A stretch of DNA of 33,128 nt from Williamsia sp. (lineage in GTDB: Bacteria; Bacteroidota; Bacteroidia; Chitinophagales; Chitinophagaceae). Numbering within the stretch: the stretch's first letter is position 1; each line of letters begins with the position of its first letter. The notes beneath the pieces were generated by a model. That model ran no database searches. It was not told the DNA's origin and worked only from the letters and a program-made list of their open reading frames with translations. Below are positions 29,431-33,128 of this stretch, in pieces. The stretch spans positions 1-33,128 of the forward strand of contig JADCRZ010000056.1 of the NCBI GenBank assembly GCA_015069695.1, written 5' to 3'. The translations under genes were made by a program, and so were the position numbers.

Positions 29431-29462
29431 AAAAAAGCCAGGAACCTGATTCCTGACTTTTT
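29431..29462 (-). terminator. Intrinsic terminator after greA
   Basis: On the minus strand AAAAAG-TCAGGAA pairs with TTCCTG-GCTTTTT around a five-base loop (29445-29449), with one mismatch, and ends in a U tract of seven (29430-29436). It lies 20 bp after the greA stop and separates greA from the HIT operon. Confidence 0.88.
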
Positions 29463-29482
29463 ATAATGATCGGTCTATCTAT

Positions 29483-29956
29483 TTATGCGGTAATACTGTC
29501 TACCTTGAATTTCAATTTTCCATTGGGGGCCACTACTTCTGCTTCTTCACCGACCTGTTTTCCAAACAAGCCTTTGCCGATAGGGGAGGTAACGGAAATT
29601 TTACCTGCTTTTATATCAGCTTCTTTTTCTCCGACCAGCTGATAGGTCACAGATTTTTTGGTGGCAATATTGGTGATCGTTACTTTGGACAGCAGGCTGA
29701 CCCTGCTTGTATCGATGTCTTTGGCGTCGATGATGCGGGCATTGGCAATCACGCTTTCCATCTGCTGAATCTTGGCTTCCAGCAAACCCTGGGCTTCTTT
29801 GGCCGCATCATATTCTGCATTTTCTTTCAGGTCACCCTTTTCCCTGGCTTCCGCGATGGCCCTGGAAGCTGCCGGCCGGTCAACTGACTTCATTCGCTGC
29901 AGATCGGTTCGCATCTGCTCAAATGCTTCTTTCGATACATAGTTAAATTCACTCAT
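29483..29956 (-). CDS. greA: Transcript cleavage factor GreA
   Basis: The 157-residue protein has the GreA N-terminal coiled coil (AASRAIAEAREKGDLKENAEYDAAKEAQ, with the acidic tip LKENAEYDAA) and the C-terminal globular domain (SPIGKGLFGKQVGEEAEVVAP). It binds the RNA polymerase secondary channel and stimulates transcript cleavage to rescue backtracked complexes. The ATG at 29956 is chosen because a strong GAGGAGGG sits 6-13 nt upstream, unusual for Bacteroidota; the open frame further upstream runs through the leader. Transcription probably starts about 80 nt upstream and passes a terminator-like hairpin. A terminator follows the gene. Confidence 0.96.
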   Translation of the reverse strand: MSEFNYVSKEAFEQMRTDLQRMKSVDRPAASRAIAEAREKGDLKENAEYDAAKEAQGLLEAKIQQMESVIANARIIDAKDIDTSRVSLLSKVTITNIATKKSVTYQLVGEKEADIKAGKISVTSPIGKGLFGKQVGEEAEVVAPNGKLKFKVDSITA

Positions 29957-29997
29957 GAAACCCTCCTCTAATTTAAAAGATTTACGCTCTATGACAG

Positions 29998-30034
29998 AAA
30001 AAAAATACAACGCCTCGGATGAGCCAAAGCGTTG
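29998..30034 (-). promoter_or_regulatory. Terminator-like hairpin in the greA leader (possible attenuator)
   Basis: On the minus strand CAACGC (30034-30029) pairs with GCGTTG (30013-30008); an inner CTC/GAG helix extends it across a 5-nt bulge. Eight U follow after two bases (30005-29998). It lies between the greA -7 element and the coding start. It could cut off most greA transcripts early, or end transcripts from the hydroxyacid dehydrogenase gene. Confidence 0.6.
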
Positions 30035-30042
30035 CATTCAGA

Positions 30043-30050
30043 CAAATATA
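30043..30050 (-). promoter_or_regulatory. Candidate -7 element of greA
   Basis: TATATTTG on the minus strand matches TAnnTTTG exactly. Transcription would start at about 30037, giving a leader of about 80 nt that opens with the hairpin at 30034-30008. No clear -33 TTG was found. Confidence 0.5.
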
Positions 30051-30120
30051 AAAAAATCTTTTTTACCGGCGATGAGGGAAAGCCTGTTTTAACGTTTATT
30101 TTCTCGCCTTATTGTGGGAA

Positions 30121-31047
30121 TTACACCCCCAGTTTATCCAATACTACTTTGGCCATCTTGTAAAATGCCTCCTGGCTGTAACCTGCAATATGGGGTGTAA
30201 CGATCACATTGGGTTGTGCAAGGAGCCAGTCAAGACGGGCTTTTTCTTCTGAAGTGTAGGTGTCCAGCTTTTCGTTTTCCAGTACGTCCAGTGCAGCAGC
30301 TGCAATCTTCCCTTCTTCCAGGGCGCGGATCAGGGCAGCGGTGTCGTGCACTTTACCGCGGCTGGCATTGATGAAATAAGGCTTTTGCTGCAGGCCCTGG
30401 AAAAATTCATCATTGGCCATGTGATGGGTTTCAGGGGTGAGCGGAACATGAAAACTGATTACATCAGCATAGCGCTGGATGTGCTCCAGGTTGGCCTCTT
30501 TTATGTACGTCCGCGCAAAGCCGGATACATATTTATCATAAGCCATTACCGTTACATCGAAAGAGGCCAGCAATTTGGCAAAGGCACGCCCGGTATTTCC
30601 AAAGCCGACAATGCCCACCGTTTTACCGCTGAGCTCAGTACCCCGGTTGGCATCCCGGATCCATTTGCCTTCCCTGATCTCGGCCTGGCTGGAATTGATC
30701 TTGTTCAGGAGATTGAGCAGCATGCCTACCACATGTTCTGCTACTGCATTGCGGTTGCCCTCCGGACTGCTTGCGCATGCAATCCCTTTTGATCGGGCAT
30801 ACTCCACATCAATGAGTTCCATGCCGCTCCCCAGCCGGCCGATCCATTTTAGCTGCTCCGCTTTTTCCAGCATGGGGGCGTCGATCTTTAAACGGGTTGT
30901 TACAATTAATCCGCTTGCCTCTGCTATCTTTTCGTACAGTTCGGCATAGGTAATCTTGGGTTCATAGATCACTTCATAGCCACGGGCCGTAAGGCGCTCT
31001 ATCAGATAAGGATGTACGTTGGCTGTTACAAAAACTTTTAAGCTCAT
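30121..31047 (-). CDS. D-isomer 2-hydroxyacid dehydrogenase (SerA-like)
   Basis: The 308-residue protein has the NAD-binding GIVGFGNTG (145-153) and the catalytic Arg230 (NASRGKV), Glu257 or Glu259 (LDVLENE) and His286 (TPHIAGYS). It reduces a 2-keto acid or oxidises a D-2-hydroxyacid; 3-phosphoglycerate (serine synthesis) or 4-phosphoerythronate are candidates. It lacks the ACT domain of many SerA proteins, so the specific substrate is unsettled. pdxA lies 0.9 kb away on the other strand, so a vitamin B6 role (PdxB-like) is worth considering, but PdxB has a longer C-terminal part. The ATG at 31047 is preferred to a GTG at 31059. Confidence 0.85.
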   Translation of the reverse strand: MSLKVFVTANVHPYLIERLTARGYEVIYEPKITYAELYEKIAEASGLIVTTRLKIDAPMLEKAEQLKWIGRLGSGMELIDVEYARSKGIACASSPEGNRNAVAEHVVGMLLNLLNKINSSQAEIREGKWIRDANRGTELSGKTVGIVGFGNTGRAFAKLLASFDVTVMAYDKYVSGFARTYIKEANLEHIQRYADVISFHVPLTPETHHMANDEFFQGLQQKPYFINASRGKVHDTAALIRALEEGKIAAAALDVLENEKLDTYTSEEKARLDWLLAQPNVIVTPHIAGYSQEAFYKMAKVVLDKLGV

Positions 31048-31061
31048 TGGAAAGGGCACTT

Positions 31062-31820
31062 TTACAGTTGATTCATCTTATAGGTCAGGGCGGCAAACTC
31101 GTCTATGCCCAGCTGTTCCGGGCGTTTGTTAAAGATCTCTTCCAGCAGAACCGGAGGCGCGAACAAGGTTTTTACACTGTTGCGCAGCATTTTCCGGCGC
31201 TGGTTAAAAGCAGTTTTTACCAGCGTGAAAAAAGCCTGCTCGCTTTTCATGGCAGGAAGCGCTGATCTCGGCAGCAGGCGGATGACGGCACTTTTTACCT
31301 GCGGTGGCGGATAAAAAGAATTCTCCTGCACTTCAAACAAGTACTGCACATCAAAAAAAGCCTGCACAAGTATACTGAGTACGCCATAGGTTTTGTTGCC
31401 CGGCGGAGCAGCAACCCTTTGTGCCACTTCTTTCTGGAACATTCCGATCATGCACTCCACCTCTTCCTTCCATTCAATGATCCTGAACAGGATCTGCGTC
31501 GAAATATTATAAGGAAAATTACCGATCACCGTGAAAGGGCCGGTGAAGGGTTCTTCTACCTGGAGAAAATCAGCTTGCACAAGCTTGTCCTGGAGTTCGG
31601 GATAGGTTTGCAGCAGGTAGTTTACTTTTTCGCTGTCCAATTCTACGGCCTTGAACTCGACGTCCGGTATTTTTACCAGGTATTTCGTCAACGCGCCACC
31701 TCCCGGTCCTACTTCCAGCAAGCGGTTGAAACTCTTTTCCTGTAAAGCAGCCAGGATGCGGCGGCATACATTTTCATCGTGCAGAAAATGCTGGCCCAGC
31801 GATTTTTTTAAAGTATACAT
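31062..31820 (-). CDS. rsmA: 16S rRNA dimethyladenosine methyltransferase RsmA (KsgA)
   Basis: The 252-residue enzyme dimethylates two adjacent adenines in helix 45 of 16S rRNA late in 30S assembly. It shows [11 protein letters not shown] (5-15), the SAM motif [10 protein letters not shown] (36-45) and the catalytic NFPYNIS (101-107). The ATG at 31820 is chosen because the typical N terminus starts there and an exact -7 element lies 7 nt upstream; a longer frame to 31931 would include the promoter. It is followed by the hydroxyacid dehydrogenase after 14 bp. Confidence 0.95.
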   Translation of the reverse strand: MYTLKKSLGQHFLHDENVCRRILAALQEKSFNRLLEVGPGGGALTKYLVKIPDVEFKAVELDSEKVNYLLQTYPELQDKLVQADFLQVEEPFTGPFTVIGNFPYNISTQILFRIIEWKEEVECMIGMFQKEVAQRVAAPPGNKTYGVLSILVQAFFDVQYLFEVQENSFYPPPQVKSAVIRLLPRSALPAMKSEQAFFTLVKTAFNQRRKMLRNSVKTLFAPPVLLEEIFNKRPEQLGIDEFAALTYKMNQL

Positions 31821-31827
31821 GCTGATA

Positions 31828-31835
31828 CAAAAATA
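31828..31835 (-). promoter_or_regulatory. Candidate -7 element of rsmA
   Basis: TATTTTTG on the minus strand matches TAnnTTTG and ends 7 nt before the rsmA ATG, implying a leaderless or almost leaderless mRNA. It is the same sequence as the elements upstream of ftsX and ruvC. Confidence 0.5.
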
Positions 31836-31957
31836 CAGTTGCCTGCCCAATCTTTGGTGCAGATCGGCGGAGGAGTATAAATGGGTGCTGAGCGGCCGGG
31901 CGCAAGGTTTGTGCAGCGAGAAATCGTACATTCGCGTTTTTATTCAACAAACAGCAG

Positions 31958-33061
31958 ATGAGTCAACCAGTAGCAGAGCTTCCGAAACCTGTCATCGGCA
32001 TATCCTGCGGTGACCTGAACGGCATCGGCCTAGAGCTGATCATCAAAACCGTTTCAGACCAACGGATCCTTGAAATATGCACCCCCCTTATTTTTGCTTC
32101 CAATAAAGCCATCAACTTTTACCGCAAGTCAGTTACTGACAGCAATTTCAATTATTTCAGCACCAAAGATTTTACCCGCCTGAACAACAAACAGGTGAAT
32201 ATATATAATTGCTGGGAAGAAGAAGTGGTGATCCAGCCCGGGCAACTAACAGAACAAGGCGGCAAGTACGCTGTTAAATCCCTGTTGGCAGCTACGCAGG
32301 CTTTGAAGGCACAACAGATCGGCGGACTGGTAACCGCCCCCATCCACAAAAAGAATGTGCAGTCTCCCGACTTTAACTACACAGGCCATACACCCTTCCT
32401 GCAACAATACTTTGGTGTGAAAGACGTGTTGATGCTGATGGTAGCCGAAAACATGCGGGTAGGACTGGTTACAGAGCACCTGCCTATCAGTGAAGTTGCC
32501 AAACACATCACGCCCCAGGCGATCATTTCCAAACTGACGATCCTCAAGGAAAGCCTGATCCGGGATTTTGGTGTCGACAAGCCCAAGATCGCCGTGCTGG
32601 CTCTCAACCCGCACGCAGGCGATGACGGATTGATCGGGTCAGAGGAAGAAACCATTATTACACCTGCCATCAACGAATTCAAGCAAAATCACAACGTCAT
32701 TGTCCGCGGCCCCTTCAGCGCCGATGCTTTTTTTGCCCGCGGACAGCACGAAAAATTTGATGCGGTCCTGGCCATGTACCACGACCAGGGGCTCATCCCT
32801 TTCAAATCACTGGCCAATGGCGAGGGGGTAAATTATACAGCCGGTCTCCAGGGCGTCCGCACCTCTCCCGATCACGGCACCGCTTTCGACATAGCCGGAA
32901 AAAACCGCGCCGATGCCGCTTCCTTTATCCGGGCCGTCTTTTCCTGCATTGAAATCTGTCAGCAGCGCGCCTTCTATGATGAGAACCACAAAAACCCGCT
33001 GAAGAAGATTACGGCAGAGATCCTGGCGAATACGGAAGATGAAAGGATACAGGAGGAATGA
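31958..33061 (+). CDS. pdxA: 4-hydroxythreonine-4-phosphate dehydrogenase PdxA
   Basis: The 367-residue protein catalyses the NAD-dependent oxidation in the DXP-dependent pathway of pyridoxal phosphate synthesis. Motifs include SCGDLNGIGLEL (near 16-27), VTAPIHK, YTGHTPFL, and the three metal-binding histidines His174 (TEHLP), His219 (NPHAGDDG) and His275 (YHDQG), spaced as in the E. coli enzyme. DHGTAFDIAGK near the C terminus is also typical. It starts 137 bp from the divergent rsmA. A weak -7-like TACATTCG lies at 31927-31934. The stop is followed after 8 nt by the hairpin repeat. Confidence 0.96.
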   Translation: MSQPVAELPKPVIGISCGDLNGIGLELIIKTVSDQRILEICTPLIFASNKAINFYRKSVTDSNFNYFSTKDFTRLNNKQVNIYNCWEEEVVIQPGQLTEQGGKYAVKSLLAATQALKAQQIGGLVTAPIHKKNVQSPDFNYTGHTPFLQQYFGVKDVLMLMVAENMRVGLVTEHLPISEVAKHITPQAIISKLTILKESLIRDFGVDKPKIAVLALNPHAGDDGLIGSEEETIITPAINEFKQNHNVIVRGPFSADAFFARGQHEKFDAVLAMYHDQGLIPFKSLANGEGVNYTAGLQGVRTSPDHGTAFDIAGKNRADAASFIRAVFSCIEICQQRAFYDENHKNPLKKITAEILANTEDERIQEE

Positions 33062-33069
33062 GACGCTGT

Positions 33070-33121
33070 GTTCTTTTTGCCTTGACGCAAAAAGAACCAA
33101 AAAAGTCAAGGCTGTTTGAAA
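33070..33121 (+). repeat. Hairpin repeat copy 3 (behind pdxA, inverted relative to copies 1 and 2)
   Basis: GTTCTTTTTGC (33070-33080) pairs with GCAAAAAGAAC (33087-33097) around the loop CTTGAC. After CAAAAAA, the segment GTCAAG (33105-33110) is complementary to that loop. Compared with copies 1 and 2, the outer stem pair is G-C instead of C-G and one loop pair is C-G instead of T-A. The flank CTGTTTGAAA (33112-33121) matches that of copy 1. Confidence 0.85.
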
Positions 33122-33128
33122 CATGGAC

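Noticed and set aside
29957-30037. A longer GreA N terminus from 30037
   Set aside because: It would be read through the hairpin, U tract and Shine-Dalgarno of the leader; the GreA N terminus is typical from 29956.
31821-31931. A longer RsmA N terminus from 31931
   Set aside because: It would include an exact -7 element directly before the ATG at 31820, and RsmA proteins start close to KKSLGQHF.

Overview
The window looks like a chromosomal segment of a member of the Bacteroidota, most likely family Chitinophagaceae or a close relative. Reasons: a PorT-type type IX secretion (T9SS) gene beside ubiE; a secreted metalloprotease with a T9SS-like C-terminal sorting segment; the ftsX-DUF3098-uppP order; a demethylmenaquinone methyltransferase; several upstream elements matching the Bacteroidota -7 consensus TAnnTTTG; and few Shine-Dalgarno sequences (greA is an exception). 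The genus is inference. No rRNA, tRNA, CRISPR array, transposase or phage gene was seen. Most genes are housekeeping or envelope genes, with one small specialised-metabolism cluster.

Layout. 61-178: two tandem copies of a hairpin repeat, just after the stop of porT (minus strand). 180-2410: porT and ubiE on the minus strand, divergent from the GTPase gene ysxC/engB. 2451-5458: minus-strand run of a CoA-binding protein, a small secreted protein, a T9SS-type metalloprotease and a YkuK-like RNase H-fold protein. 5511-9421: tightly packed minus-strand cluster of a UbiA-type membrane transferase, a type III polyketide synthase, a SAM methyltransferase and an FAD oxidoreductase, probably making a lipid-like polyketide or quinone. 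9543-11998: an F420-reductase-like NAD(P) oxidoreductase, a small conserved protein, an M23 peptidase, a small acidic protein and a Lys/Ala-rich histone-like protein. 12291-15263: a 34-residue membrane ORF facing leuS.

15569-21347 (plus strand): ftsX, DUF3098 and uppP (division and cell-wall lipid recycling), an Atg22/UMF1-type MFS transporter overlapping a metallo-beta-lactamase-fold hydrolase, and a GT87-like membrane glycosyltransferase. 21383-24884 (minus): a GT39-like membrane glycosyltransferase, a DUF3108 protein and a flippase-like membrane protein, divergent from ruvC. 25613-26077: a TM2-domain protein. 26149-29402 (minus): a five-gene overlapping operon of a HIT protein, a LolA-like protein, a YidD-domain protein with a signal peptide, and two TPR-like proteins that share a PGAGxxYAGK membrane motif. 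29483-31820 (minus): greA behind a leader hairpin that resembles an attenuator, a D-2-hydroxyacid dehydrogenase and rsmA. 31958-33061: pdxA, followed by a third, inverted copy of the hairpin repeat.

The most notable observations are: (i) the three hairpin repeats, whose loop is complementary to a downstream segment, with compensatory changes in both helices and the same 8-nt spacing after two unrelated stop codons; (ii) the LolA-YidD-PGAG operon as a possible uncharacterised envelope-biogenesis module; (iii) the type III PKS/UbiA cluster; and (iv) a terminator-like hairpin with a U tract inside the greA leader. All functions are inferred from the sequence and remembered family motifs; no database search was run.
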